Below are positions 27,042 through 36,334 of a stretch of 64,000 nucleotides of DNA, one piece after another (positions within the stretch are counted from its first letter, which is position 1; each line of letters opens with the position of its first letter). The position numbers were made by a program, and so were the translations under genes. The notes beneath the pieces are model-generated. The model saw only the letters and a program-made list of their open reading frames with translations. It was not told the DNA's origin and ran no database searches. Source of the DNA: Gloeocapsopsis sp. IPPAS B-1203 (GTDB lineage: Bacteria; Cyanobacteriota; Cyanobacteriia; Cyanobacteriales; Chroococcidiopsidaceae); contig NZ_PEIG01000007.1 in NCBI RefSeq assembly GCF_002749975.1, positions 186,001 through 250,000 of the forward strand, written 5' to 3'.

Positions 27042-28316
27042 TTATGCTGTAGCAACAGCCTCATCTTTAGGGACAATAACTGGTTCTTCCAACAGTTGAG
27101 TATATAGTTTACTGAGTTGAGCAGCTACACCATCCCAGCTAAACATATCTTCTACTCGCTTTCTTGCCGCACAACCAAGCTGATCGCGCCACTCTGAATC
27201 ACTTAATATGCGGTCAATCGCGGTTGCAAAAGCATCATTATCTTTTGGTGGTGCGAGTAATCCAGTTTCTTCTGGTACTACTGTATACTGTAATCCACCA
27301 ACATCGCTTGCTACAACAGGTGTGCCACTCGCCATTGCCTCAATTGCTACTAAACCAAAAGGCTCGTAGTGACTAGGAACAACACAAACATCTGCTGCTG
27401 CGTAATATGTTGGTAGGTCGTCATCACCCAAACGCCCTGGGAATACAGTAAAGTCTTGCATTCCTAGTTCATTGACAATTCCTTCAATACGTTCGCGTTC
27501 TTTTCCGTCACTTTGTCCAGGACGGCTACCGCCACCGATAATCAGCTTGAGATCGGCTCCTCGTAATTTTGACTGGGCAACAGCACGTACCAACGTTTCG
27601 ATGCCTTTACGGAAATCAAATCGTCCTACATAGAGAATTACTTTAGTATCAGGGTTAATTCCTAGTTGTTGTCTTGCTTGCTGCTGTTGAACTTTGCCGA
27701 AGCGGTCAATGTCGGTACCACAAGGAATAATATCGATGTTGCCTTTAGTCGAGACGAGCGATCGCATGTGTTCTTGCTCTTGTGGGCTTGTGGCTACGAT
27801 GCGTTGTGCAGTCTCTAAAACCTCTTTTTCCACTGCTAAGCGAGTTTTGGCAATCATAGGAATTGTCGAAACTGACTTGTATTTAACTGCTCCTAGTGAG
27901 TGGTAAGTATGAACTTGCTTACAGCCCTGAACTTTCTTTAACTCCATACCTACTGCAGCAGACAGCCAATAATTAGTATGAACAATTTCATACTCAATTC
28001 CCGATTCCTGTTGAAACTTCAACATCTGCTCTACAAATTCGGGTATGTGCTTAAACAAGTTGTCTCGGGGTACAAACTCCTCTGGACCTGCAGTGATGCG
28101 GATCGTACGGCAATTAGGGCTGTGTTGGACAATCTTTTGTTGACTTGCACTTGCTTTACGGGTAAACATATCAACCTGCCATCCCAACTCAGCGAGTGCC
28201 TCTCCCACTTGCCGCACATAGACGTTTTGTCCTCCGGCTTCTTCCTTACCGATTTCAACCGCTGGATCTCCGTGGACTGAAATCAAGGCTATATGCTTTT
28301 GGCTTACAGAGTTCAT
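27042..28316 (-). CDS. GT4 glycosyltransferase, probable sucrose-phosphate synthase
   Basis: The 424-residue protein has a GT-B fold. The N-terminal HGDPAVEIGKEEAGGQNVYV block (about 15-34) is typical of sucrose-phosphate synthases and MshA-like enzymes. The C-terminal nucleotide-sugar site has EPFGLVAIEAMASGTPVVAS (about 318-337). It matches in length the short cyanobacterial SPS forms that lack a phosphatase domain. The predicted reaction is UDP/ADP-glucose plus fructose-6-phosphate to sucrose-6-phosphate, an osmolyte precursor for salt or desiccation stress. The exact acceptor is not proven by motifs alone. A perfect 16-base palindrome lies about 290 bases upstream. Confidence 0.75.
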   Translation of the reverse strand: MNSVSQKHIALISVHGDPAVEIGKEEAGGQNVYVRQVGEALAELGWQVDMFTRKASASQQKIVQHSPNCRTIRITAGPEEFVPRDNLFKHIPEFVEQMLKFQQESGIEYEIVHTNYWLSAAVGMELKKVQGCKQVHTYHSLGAVKYKSVSTIPMIAKTRLAVEKEVLETAQRIVATSPQEQEHMRSLVSTKGNIDIIPCGTDIDRFGKVQQQQARQQLGINPDTKVILYVGRFDFRKGIETLVRAVAQSKLRGADLKLIIGGGSRPGQSDGKERERIEGIVNELGMQDFTVFPGRLGDDDLPTYYAAADVCVVPSHYEPFGLVAIEAMASGTPVVASDVGGLQYTVVPEETGLLAPPKDNDAFATAIDRILSDSEWRDQLGCAARKRVEDMFSWDGVAAQLSKLYTQLLEEPVIVPKDEAVATA

Positions 28317-29187
28317 GGTGTAGTTGTTAGAACAATTTAGTTAGGTTTAAATTGGTTTTGAGGTGGTCGTGACCTATCCTTTAAAAACCAAAAAGGAATG
28401 TTCATCATTCTCAAGTTTAATTTATGCGGTCACACATTTCTTCACATCCCCTATGGGAAATACTGTAATCCGCTCAAAGTTAAACTTGTGAGTCACTATT
28501 ATTGCTTATTTTATTAAACTTTCAATTGCGCTTCTATCGTTAGTAAGACCTTTTGTATTTAATTTGGGCTAAAATTGCTCTAAAAAAGGTATCTTTGTAT
28601 TCACCATTGCTCAACTTAAGTTGAGGAAAATACGGAGTCGATTAGAATTATTTCTGGCTTCTACCAATAGATAAATTTGTATGTAAGTCTTTATGTTATC
28701 TGCTTATGACTATGAACTATACAGTGTAATCTCAATACTTACTGACAGCTTCTCATGTCTACTAAACTGTTTTAAATTGCACATTACGCCTAAAGATAGA
28801 AAAGCAAATTATTAATTTAACTAATGACTAGAATCAGATTTGCTTAAGTTAGTTTTATTCTAAGTTATTCTTCTAACTCAATTGTTGCACTTACTTTTGT
28901 CTATTGTATGAAATCGCACAATAGTTATTCAGTTTCAATGTTAAGCAAAAAGGTACTAGTGCGATTGTTGATTGAGCATTTCTAAAGCATCAACATAAAT
29001 AGTCAAGTATGAACACTTAGTTGAAAAAGCTTATGAGCCAGCGCTAATAATGTGGTAAATAATTGTTCTCACGCGTAAAGCACTGGCTGCGTCTAGTTTC
29101 ATATTGCAAATGCACAAGGAAAAGGATCACTAAGCTTAAGCCTAGTAAGTTTGGATCTTGCTGCAATCCTTATCACCTCAGCACAAC
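28317..29187. other. 870-base intergenic region with palindrome
   Basis: There is no supported gene, tRNA or recognisable riboswitch. It should carry the promoter of the glycosyltransferase gene (minus strand) and the 3' trailer of the RRM gene. A perfect 16-base palindrome CTCAACTTAAGTTGAG sits at 28610-28625 and could be an operator. The open frame at 29063-29470 on the plus strand is antisense to the RRM gene and is not called. Confidence 0.45.
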
Positions 29188-29670
29188 TTACCCATTACTT
29201 GTTTGTGCAGATAGCATTTGCTTTAACTTTTCCAATTCAGAAGCCCAGCGAGGATCTGGTTGGATGGTGTCTGGGTTGTTGGAAGATTGGGTGCTGTTGT
29301 TGCTACGACGTGACTTTTTGTTGTTGCGACGGGCTGAACCTTTTTCTTGGTTACTACCACTTGAATTATTGGTAGCAGCATTGCTTGGACTAGATTGTTC
29401 CTCGTCTTCTTGTCCCTTAGAACGAGGTAGTGCTTTTTCAATTTTGAGAGGAGTGTCTTTGAACATGTAACCATTGAATTTCTCAATGATTTGATCAGCC
29501 TGTTCGTCACTATTAACTGTTACAAAGCCAAAGCCGCGACATTTACCAGTTTTCCGATCTTTTATTACTTTTGTAGTCACTGAATCTCCAGCTTCTGCAA
29601 AAACTGCTTGCAGTTCCTGGCGTTCTAACTCTTCTTTCGGCAAATTGCCAATATATAGACGAACTGACAT
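29188..29670 (-). CDS. RNA-binding protein with RRM domain (Rbp)
   Basis: The 160-residue protein has one RRM (residues 1-82) with RNP2 LYIGNL and RNP1 KCRGFGFV. A low-complexity N-, S- and R-rich tail (residues 90-130) and a terminal PDPRWASELEKLKQML helix follow. Cyanobacterial Rbp proteins bind RNA, and several are cold- or stress-induced. A long non-coding leader of up to 580 bases lies upstream, as is common for this class. The C-terminal helix after a disordered linker makes it a longer Rbp than the roughly 100-residue cold-type proteins. Confidence 0.92.
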   Translation of the reverse strand: MSVRLYIGNLPKEELERQELQAVFAEAGDSVTTKVIKDRKTGKCRGFGFVTVNSDEQADQIIEKFNGYMFKDTPLKIEKALPRSKGQEDEEQSSPSNAATNNSSGSNQEKGSARRNNKKSRRSNNSTQSSNNPDTIQPDPRWASELEKLKQMLSAQTSNG

Positions 29671-30254
29671 GGAAGATACCTCCGGACTTGGGTGCGAATA
29701 GAATTGGTAACAAAACTGTTTACATTACATGAGGAAGGCTGGATAATGACTGGATTTGACGTGCGTTGCAACAAACCAATTTTTCACTTTGATATTTGCC
29801 AACCTCTAAAATATAGTTCTTTGCCTGATTCAAGGCTATAGCTTCTTGTAACTCATCTGCTGATTAACTGGTTAAGTATATATTCCACCAGCTGCCAGCT
29901 GTTTTGCTACGGGTAACGCCTTTGGTTTGCTGGAACGTTGACACCATTCTTTACAGTATCATGGCATTCGTCTTGTCAGCACTTAAAAATCAACATTTCC
30001 GTCTTTAGCAATATTTTTGACTCGGTATCAGTAGCTTTATCCATCTAAGGCGAGGCTCTTCTTGTTTAGAGCGAGAAATAAAAACCAGCCTTTGGCTGGT
30101 TGAGCTTGCTGTGTTGGAACAAGGAAAGAATAACCTTATATTGCTTTGACCAGGCAATTAATTACTTATACGCAATACCTTACCTAAGACAAGTTTTGGT
30201 TTTATGTAAAATAATGTAACACAAGTTAAGCGATCTCTGCAATTTTTCTTTATA
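29671..30254. other. Intergenic region upstream of the RRM gene
   Basis: The 584 bases contain the promoter and probable long 5' leader of the RRM gene (minus strand), and the trailer and terminator (30076-30100) of the upstream M48-like gene. No coding frame is supported. Confidence 0.5.
30076..30100 (-). terminator. Rho-independent terminator
   Basis: On the minus strand the stem ACCAGCC-AAA-GGCTGGT (30084-30100) is followed by TTTTTATTT. It lies about 155 bases downstream of the M48-like gene stop and so closes that transcript. On the plus strand no T-run follows. Confidence 0.75.
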
Positions 30255-32342
30255 TTATTTTGTACCACCTTGTAAGATAATATATGCTCCCCAGATAGCG
30301 GCGGCGCAAGCTAAAATTGTAGACCAAATTGGATGATAACTACGACCACTACGAGTTTGATGCCATGTATGAAGATCTAACCACAATGTAGCTCCGCGAC
30401 GACACCACCCAGTCACGACAATATATTGACCAACTAGCTCTTCAAGCGGTGAATGGTGATTGAGCAATGTGTCAATAAGTTTCGGTAATGGTTGATGCAG
30501 TCTGATTAATCCAATATCCGATTCTAAAATCAAAACTGGCACTAACCAGTTGCTGATACCGCGGCGCCCTAGGAGTTTACCTTGTAGACGTAGCGGTTGG
30601 CTATTTAGGGGGAGCATATTAGGGTTAGATAAGAAATTGAGGGGTTCAAACTTTGAGTTGGAAAAATTGCTGTCAGGAAAAAAAGAATTAATGCGAATAA
30701 GCGTACCAATACTAAAGCCTATTGGTAAGAAACCTAAAATTAAAAACCAGTCACCAAACATCCATGCTAACTGCGGTATTCTTAACCAAATTCCAATTGC
30801 GCCAATTAACCAAGTCAGACATCCAAGAATTAAACCTAGGATAATGCCGAAAAAAGGAGCGCCTTGTCGTAAAAAAGGCACAAAGGTTGACCTATCTACG
30901 TTTGTTCTCAGGAACGCAAATTCAGGCTTCAAAGACCAATTTTGAGCAATGTCAGCAAGACGTTGCAAGCGATCGCCTACAAGCGGATGTGTCTGGTTAA
31001 GACTAAACCAGTATCGATAAGGATGACAGCAGTCCCAAGTTAGTACAGACTCAAAATCAGTCGATGTTTTGCATGAACTAAGAGTAATAGCTTGATGGTG
31101 ATTGATAGGAACAAGCAACTGCCAACTTTCCAATAGCCAACTTAGACATTCTTGTTTTTGAATGTCTGTTGCGACACCTTGAGTAATTTTAAGTAAAGCA
31201 CGAGTTAAACCATTTGGATTACCTGTCATTTCAGTTGAAGAGCGATCGCTGTAGTAAATTCGTACCTGAGATAGCCAAACCGCAGGAATGCAAAGAAGAT
31301 ACCAAACCACGTAGGCAAAATTAGCGATAACACCAGCAAGAAATCGCAAATAAAAGTAAGAAATTTTATCACCCCATTGCGATATTTGGTAATAAGCAAT
31401 GTAAGGTAACTGCGTTGCAGCCATAATTAAGGACATGAGTGCAAAATCTTTGTGAGCAATATGTCCTAGTTGCGTTGCATAAATCGTGGCAATTTCATTT
31501 GCTGCCAAGTGTTCTAGAAGCCCTTGAGTAACTACAATACGGGCATTTCTAGGTAAGTTGCCATAGGTGAGTGCTAGCGGTACTGAAATTGGTAATAATC
31601 TCAGATGTGGTTCTTTCCAATTTTGCCGTTGAGAGTAGCGTTCTAGTAACTGGCGGGCTTCTGGGCTATGAGATGTTAGTGTATCGAGTGATAAGGGTTG
31701 TAAACCATAAAATACTTGTAGCAATCCATCAAGTAACCAGGGAGAGACGCTAAGCAATACAAAAAGTGTGACGAGAACAAACTGTGTTGGATCGCGGTAA
31801 AAAAGTTGGATTGGTTCTAGGTAGGGTAAATTAACTAATAAATCGTTAGTGACTCCCATGAATACTTGTAGCAGTTTGCAGATTAGCCAAAAGAACGCGA
31901 TCGCTGTTCCTGCTTGTAGTAACCACAGCGGTAGCAAATTTATCTGAGGTAGTCGTTGTAGTTTTTTTAATCGTTGGGCATAGTGTTTAGTCGGGAGTGT
32001 CGCTGGTGTGGCAGAATTCTGCTTTAGTGAACTAGTGCGATCAGATTGATTTACTTGGGTTGGTTTAAGTTGTTGAGAAGGGCGGTTTAATTCCTGAAGA
32101 TGACGCAATGCCCATGTTTGAATTTGAGGATCGGGATGATGGCTTAAAGTTTGGCAAAGTGCGATCGCACGCTCATCTCTAATATTTTTATAAGCAATGA
32201 CTAAACCCATCTGAACTTTCACAAGCGTTATGGGGTCATTGTCGTTTTGGATCGCTGCTTCAAGTTGCGCGATCGCCTTGTGATAGTCTCCTTGATTTAA
32301 AGCTGTTAATCCAGCTACTACAGATGAATGAGGAGCAGCCAT
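30255..32342 (-). CDS. M48-like membrane protein with degenerate protease site
   Basis: The 695-residue protein has an N-terminal TPR-like region (1-85), membrane helices near 140-165 and 188-210, an M48/HtpX-like peptidase region (about 215-450) and further helices at about 500-560. In place of the HEXXH zinc motif the sequence reads ATQLGHIAHKD: T290 and Q291 replace His and Glu, and only H294 remains. The expected downstream glutamate ligand region reads YYSDRSSTE and also looks altered. Proteolysis is therefore unlikely, and a scaffold or regulatory role is more plausible. The frame is long and intact, so it is a conserved pseudo-enzyme rather than debris. Confidence 0.75.
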   Translation of the reverse strand: MAAPHSSVVAGLTALNQGDYHKAIAQLEAAIQNDNDPITLVKVQMGLVIAYKNIRDERAIALCQTLSHHPDPQIQTWALRHLQELNRPSQQLKPTQVNQSDRTSSLKQNSATPATLPTKHYAQRLKKLQRLPQINLLPLWLLQAGTAIAFFWLICKLLQVFMGVTNDLLVNLPYLEPIQLFYRDPTQFVLVTLFVLLSVSPWLLDGLLQVFYGLQPLSLDTLTSHSPEARQLLERYSQRQNWKEPHLRLLPISVPLALTYGNLPRNARIVVTQGLLEHLAANEIATIYATQLGHIAHKDFALMSLIMAATQLPYIAYYQISQWGDKISYFYLRFLAGVIANFAYVVWYLLCIPAVWLSQVRIYYSDRSSTEMTGNPNGLTRALLKITQGVATDIQKQECLSWLLESWQLLVPINHHQAITLSSCKTSTDFESVLTWDCCHPYRYWFSLNQTHPLVGDRLQRLADIAQNWSLKPEFAFLRTNVDRSTFVPFLRQGAPFFGIILGLILGCLTWLIGAIGIWLRIPQLAWMFGDWFLILGFLPIGFSIGTLIRINSFFPDSNFSNSKFEPLNFLSNPNMLPLNSQPLRLQGKLLGRRGISNWLVPVLILESDIGLIRLHQPLPKLIDTLLNHHSPLEELVGQYIVVTGWCRRGATLWLDLHTWHQTRSGRSYHPIWSTILACAAAIWGAYIILQGGTK

Positions 32343-32378
32343 GATTTTATTGTGTCAAATTGATGAAATTTTTATTTT

Positions 32379-32747
32379 ATGAATTTCTCTTGTAGCAGTG
32401 CCTTTATAACGTTAGCAACAGTTGATCTAGAAAAATTAGTGCTTTTCTACAGTAATCTACTAAATATAAAACCACAGCATTACACTCTAAATAGTTATGC
32501 TGAGTTTCAGTTACCAGGTTTGCGATTAGGTATTTTTAAACCAAAGCAAATGCACCAACCTGAATTTGAGAACTCAAGTAGCGCAATGAGTTTATGCCTA
32601 GAAGTTAGTGACCTAGAAAATGCCGTCGCGCACCTTACCTCTCTAGGCTACCCACCACTAGGCGAAACATTAACAGCTTCTCACGGAAAAGAAATATATG
32701 CCTACGATCCACAAGGCAATCGTCTAATTCTACATCAGTCTAGTTGA
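32379..32747 (+). CDS. VOC-family (glyoxalase/dioxygenase fold) protein
   Basis: The 122-residue protein has the VOC pattern: AFITLATVDLEKLVLFYSN at the N-terminus and ending DPQGNRLILHQ. These small beta-alpha-beta modules bind metals and act on diverse substrates. A single domain of this length usually works as a dimer. The substrate cannot be inferred. It is transcribed divergently from the M48-like gene, with 36 bases between the two start codons. Confidence 0.85.
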   Translation: MNFSCSSAFITLATVDLEKLVLFYSNLLNIKPQHYTLNSYAEFQLPGLRLGIFKPKQMHQPEFENSSSAMSLCLEVSDLENAVAHLTSLGYPPLGETLTASHGKEIYAYDPQGNRLILHQSS

Positions 32748-32779
32748 CGTCAATCATTGGCTATTAACTCTACTAGATA

Positions 32780-33082
32780 TCACCAATTAAAATATTGAAT
32801 GACATCCGCTAAACCGTAAATACTAATAATCAGCATCAGGACTGCAGTTACTTGAGTTGCACGGATATAAGGTGAAGGCGCGATCGCTTCGCGGATCAAA
32901 ATCGAGATTGACGATCCAATGACAAAACTGAGGCTTAATACTAAATAAGGCCAGAATGGTACAAGACTCCAAACTGCTAAGAGGATTAATGCTATCCACA
33001 GCATAATAAGCTCAACAAAGCGGGGTGGATTGTACTGGCTAGATAGAATTAAAGTATTCAGCCAAAAGCGCCAAATTGCCAT
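32780..33082 (-). CDS. Small membrane protein of unknown function
   Basis: The 100-residue protein has three or four hydrophobic helices (LIMLWIALILLAVWSLVPF; YLVLSLSFVIGSSISILI; TAVLMLIISIYGLADVI) and few charged residues. I recognise no family. It ends the minus-strand pair chlI-this gene with a 24-base gap, so it may be co-transcribed with the Mg-chelatase subunit. No chlorophyll-specific motif is visible. Confidence 0.7.
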   Translation of the reverse strand: MAIWRFWLNTLILSSQYNPPRFVELIMLWIALILLAVWSLVPFWPYLVLSLSFVIGSSISILIREAIAPSPYIRATQVTAVLMLIISIYGLADVIQYFNW

Positions 33083-33106
33083 ATTGTGCCTACCAACAAG
33101 AGATAA

Positions 33107-34213
33107 TTAGCGACGTCCACTCATCTGGGCGGTACCGTTTGATTGTGCAGTCTCGGTAACATCTTCAATACCGAATACGCGGTTGAAAGCTTTTTCGACT
33201 TTGTATCCAGAGTCAATTGCTTCTAGGGGGTCTTTCCGCAAGCGATGGCGCAAGCATAACGTAATGACGCGACGAATATCATCGACAGTCACTTCGGTAC
33301 GTCCTTCAAAGGCTGCTAGAGCTTTTGCAGCACGGTTTGTAACAATGTCACCACGCAAGCCATCAACATCAAGTTCGGAGCAGACTTCTGAGATGTTTAC
33401 TCTCAAGTCGTAATCAAGATTCACTGAAGGTAGTAGTGCTTGAGCTTGAATTAATTTTTGTTGCAATTCTTGCTGCTGGGCTTGATATTTTTCTAAAAAC
33501 TGCTGTGGATTTTGATCGAATTCGGCTCGTTGTTCAACAATTTGGACGCGTAGTGCGGGTTCTTTTACAGTATGAATTTCTGCGTGCATCCCAAAGCGGT
33601 CGAGGAGTTGCGGACGTAATTCACCTTCTTCGGGGTTTCCTGAACCAACTAAAACAAAACGTGCAGGATGACGAATTGAAATGCCTTCACGTTCTACAGT
33701 GTTCCAACCACCTGCTGCTGAATCGAGCAAAACGTCTACTAAGTGGTCATCAAGTAAGTTAACTTCGTCAACATAGAGAATGCCTCGGTTTGCCTTGGCA
33801 AGAAGTCCTGGTTCAAAAGCTTTGACGCCTTCAGATAAGGCTTTTTCAATATCAATAGTGCCACAAACTCTATCTTCGGTTGCGCCCAAGGGCAAATCAA
33901 CCATAGGAACTTTTTTATGCGTCACAGGAATTTCTGCTTGTTGTTCGAGTTGCTGCCTAACAGCATCACTCATCAGTTCGGGATCTTGAGGATCGCTGTT
34001 AAAAGGATCGTCAGCAACAACTTCAATTTCTGGAAGCAAATCAGCTAATGCTCGAATTGTTGTTGATTTACCAGTACCGCGATCGCCCATAATCATGACA
34101 CCACCAATTTTGGGGTCAATCACGTTCAACAATAAGGCAAGTTTCATTTCTTCCTGACCGACAATGGCAGTGAAGGGAAAAACGCGGCGGACAGCTTGGG
34201 CAGTTGAACTCAC
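33107..34213 (-). CDS. chlI: Magnesium chelatase ATPase subunit ChlI
   Basis: The 368-residue AAA+ ATPase has Walker [10 protein letters not shown] (about 44-52), Walker [21 protein letters not shown] (about 144-163) and the sensor region [14 protein letters not shown]. Together with ChlD and ChlH it inserts Mg into protoporphyrin IX, the first committed step to chlorophyll. ChlI and ChlD form the motor complex. ATG 34213 gives the usual length. No chlD or chlH lies nearby. Confidence 0.96.
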   Translation of the reverse strand: MSSTAQAVRRVFPFTAIVGQEEMKLALLLNVIDPKIGGVMIMGDRGTGKSTTIRALADLLPEIEVVADDPFNSDPQDPELMSDAVRQQLEQQAEIPVTHKKVPMVDLPLGATEDRVCGTIDIEKALSEGVKAFEPGLLAKANRGILYVDEVNLLDDHLVDVLLDSAAGGWNTVEREGISIRHPARFVLVGSGNPEEGELRPQLLDRFGMHAEIHTVKEPALRVQIVEQRAEFDQNPQQFLEKYQAQQQELQQKLIQAQALLPSVNLDYDLRVNISEVCSELDVDGLRGDIVTNRAAKALAAFEGRTEVTVDDIRRVITLCLRHRLRKDPLEAIDSGYKVEKAFNRVFGIEDVTETAQSNGTAQMSGRR

Positions 34214-34264
34214 AGAAGATTACCTGAAAATGTGGGGACACCGCTTTTCATTGTGCCACACTCT

Positions 34265-34395
34265 GAGGGGCTAGGAGCGAGGAGCGAGGGGTAAGGGTGA
34301 AAAATAGATGATTTGCTTGTAGCAAGCCTACATTGTTCATGAAGTATCTCTCCTTATTTCCTTCCTCTGCGATCTCTGTGACTCTGTGGTTCGTT
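34265..34395. repeat. Degenerate short repeats upstream of chlI
   Basis: GAGGGGCTAGGAGCGAGGAG repeats occupy 34264-34292. A CCTCTGCGATCTCTGTGACT element at 34366-34385 is of the CACAGAG-type interspersed repeat. They sit between the chlI start and the AbrB-like remnant. Confidence 0.5.
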
Positions 34396-34402
34396 AAACT
34401 GG

Positions 34403-34590
34403 TTATAACTCGCCATACGCTTGCTCATCTGCAGCTGATTCCCACTCACCTGCCGTTTCTGCTACAGCGTCAGTGATGGCAATTTTTGAATACCATTTGT
34501 ACGCATTTCCAATACTTTTCTAACATCTTGAGGAATCGTTGCTTGATACTTCTTTGTCACTTTTGACACGAGTGATTTCCGTCTAGCCAT
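34403..34590 (-). pseudogene. Decayed AbrB/MazE-type antitoxin gene
   Basis: From ATG 34590 the frame encodes MARRKSLVSKVTKKYQATIP and QDVRKVLEM, the swapped-hairpin DNA-binding start of a MazE/AbrB antitoxin. It then runs into unrelated residues and a stop at 34462. A second frame immediately after encodes KIAITDAVAETAGEW followed by ESAADEQAYGEL and a stop at 34403, which is the acidic C-terminal tail typical of the same antitoxins. The middle is missing and the halves are out of frame, so an internal deletion with frameshift is the simplest reading. No toxin gene follows. Confidence 0.75.
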
Positions 34591-34655
34591 AAAATAAATC
34601 TGCGCTAAATTGGAGACAATAATTTTTTGTAGTAATACGGTATTATTTTGGTAGA

Positions 34656-36167
34656 CTAAGGCAACCAAAAGTCAGGGAGCAAATTCTGAGTTAGGTAATG
34701 TAGAGTATTGTTGAGCGATCGCCCAAGCTGAATGTGTGGTTCATCAGATTCAACAGGAATAATTGCAGCTGGAGTACCGCGTCCAAAGCGTGAAATAACT
34801 AAGTTAGCTGCTTCCAATCCTGTAACATAAGCTTTTTCCTGCGACCAAGAACCGTGACGGTTGACAATCCAGTCACCGCTCATAAACACATTTTTGAGAC
34901 TTGTCGTTGCAGGCAGCATATATTGATAACTACCAGGGGAAAAATGCGTCACAGCCCGTGGTAAACGAATGACATTACTGTCGATGACGTTGGCGGTATA
35001 AAATGCGGGAATACACCTTGCTAAGTCACGTTGTACTAAAGACACAATCTCTGCGTCACTCAAGGGAAGAAATTGATTGGCGTGGTAAAAATCAGCTTCA
35101 ATAACTGTACCTGGAACATTGCGATATTCATCATGCAGTGCGTTTAAATCAAAAAATGTCCAACCTGTTGTCGCATTAAACCCAAAACATGCATTCGATG
35201 GGCGGGGAATCTCAATTTTGCGATCAAACCACAGCCTAGTGGCTAAAACATCAATTGCACCTAGGTTCATCACATCGCGGAATTCTTGACGGCTTTGCAG
35301 GGAGCGGCTACTGCTAATAATTTTTTGCATTCCGCTGATTCCCACCGCAAAGATAACTGCATCAGCGGTAAAAACTCGTTCTCCACAAACAACACCTGTT
35401 GCTTGACCGTTGTCATCAAGAATTAAGTCACTTACTCGTTGATTTGCTACCAATTTACCACCAGCTTGCTCGATGCGTTTAACCCAAGGTTGAAAAATCA
35501 TTTCGCCCACAGTTCCGCGACACCAAACAACATCAAAATTTGGTTGATGCGCCAAGATAAAGTAATACAGCATTCCTAAAGTTGCAGCAGCAGAACATTG
35601 TTCGCCAGGGGCAAATAAACCAACTAAAAGCATCGGTTCAAAGGAATCGCGATATAAACGTGCTGAAACACCAAAATCTTTAAATAATTCTCTGGCGGTA
35701 ACAGAATCGTAGCGTTGCCATGCAGCGTCAGAGTTATCGAAGTCAATTACAGCGTAAAGTAGCGGTAAAGCACTCAGGCGATCAATCAGGGGTAAACGCT
35801 GAAACTGAGTGTAGAGAAATGTTCCAAGTGGTGCAGGCAGTCGCGGTAAATCTTGAAAAATAGGTGATACCACTTCTAATCCTGCTGGGGAATATTGCGA
35901 GGAACGAGTAAATGGTGTGAAGGGATTAATACTTAATTCGCGGACGAGGGAAAATGTATTGCGATAGGGATACCAAAAGCCATGAATTCCGGCTTCTACC
36001 GAACGCCCTGCGGCTTGCCAACCTGCGACTAGCCCACCAGGATAGGGACTTGCTTCCAAAAGCGTCACATCGTAGCCTTGCTTTGTTAAATGATAAGTCG
36101 CTCCTAACCCAGCCCAACCAGCACCGACAACAATAATTTTGGGGGAAGGTTGTGATGTTGATTGCAT
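34656..36167 (-). CDS. FAD-dependent amine-oxidase/carotenoid-desaturase-like protein
   Basis: The 503-residue flavoprotein has the dinucleotide-binding motif VVGAGWAGLGATYHL (about 13-27) and the GG-doublet segment LLEASPYPGGLVAGW (about 36-50). The C-terminal FAD-binding MSGDW...EKAYVTGLEAAN block is of the type in phytoene and zeta-carotene desaturases. Overall it resembles plant-type (CrtP/CrtQ-like) desaturase relatives annotated only as FAD-dependent oxidoreductases. The substrate is not readable from motifs, and neighbouring genes do not help. The true crtP and crtQ are expected elsewhere in the genome. Confidence 0.85.
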   Translation of the reverse strand: MQSTSQPSPKIIVVGAGWAGLGATYHLTKQGYDVTLLEASPYPGGLVAGWQAAGRSVEAGIHGFWYPYRNTFSLVRELSINPFTPFTRSSQYSPAGLEVVSPIFQDLPRLPAPLGTFLYTQFQRLPLIDRLSALPLLYAVIDFDNSDAAWQRYDSVTARELFKDFGVSARLYRDSFEPMLLVGLFAPGEQCSAAATLGMLYYFILAHQPNFDVVWCRGTVGEMIFQPWVKRIEQAGGKLVANQRVSDLILDDNGQATGVVCGERVFTADAVIFAVGISGMQKIISSSRSLQSRQEFRDVMNLGAIDVLATRLWFDRKIEIPRPSNACFGFNATTGWTFFDLNALHDEYRNVPGTVIEADFYHANQFLPLSDAEIVSLVQRDLARCIPAFYTANVIDSNVIRLPRAVTHFSPGSYQYMLPATTSLKNVFMSGDWIVNRHGSWSQEKAYVTGLEAANLVISRFGRGTPAAIIPVESDEPHIQLGRSLNNTLHYLTQNLLPDFWLP

Positions 36168-36215
36168 AGCGCACCTTGATAATTCCTAAGTCTAGAATGA
36201 CACTAACTAGGTCAT

Positions 36216-36244
36216 GGGTAATTGGTAATCGGTAATTGGTGGTA
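36216..36244. repeat. Short tandem repeat GGTAATT/GGTAATC
   Basis: GGTAATT-type heptamers are repeated upstream of the flavoprotein gene. They belong to the STRR family of 324-360. Confidence 0.8.
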
Positions 36245-36334
36245 ACACTAATTAATAACTATAAGGCTGCAAAATAATTATTATGCTTAAATTGGAAAGC
36301 TGGGATAAGAAGTGAATTTGGTGATGTAGTCGTG

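Noticed and set aside
29063-29470. 135-codon plus-strand open frame
   Set aside because: It is antisense to the tail of the RRM gene, and its cysteine- and leucine-rich product reflects the complement of the N-, S- and R-rich linker. It has no ribosome-binding site and no recognisable family.
30084-30100. Plus-strand terminator reading of the ACCAGCC hairpin
   Set aside because: No T-run follows on the plus strand and no plus-strand gene precedes it; the minus-strand reading fits.
34289-34349. Short minus-strand frame after AAGGAGAG downstream of the AbrB remnant
   Set aside because: The product runs into the short interspersed repeats and resembles no toxin; it is probably chance.
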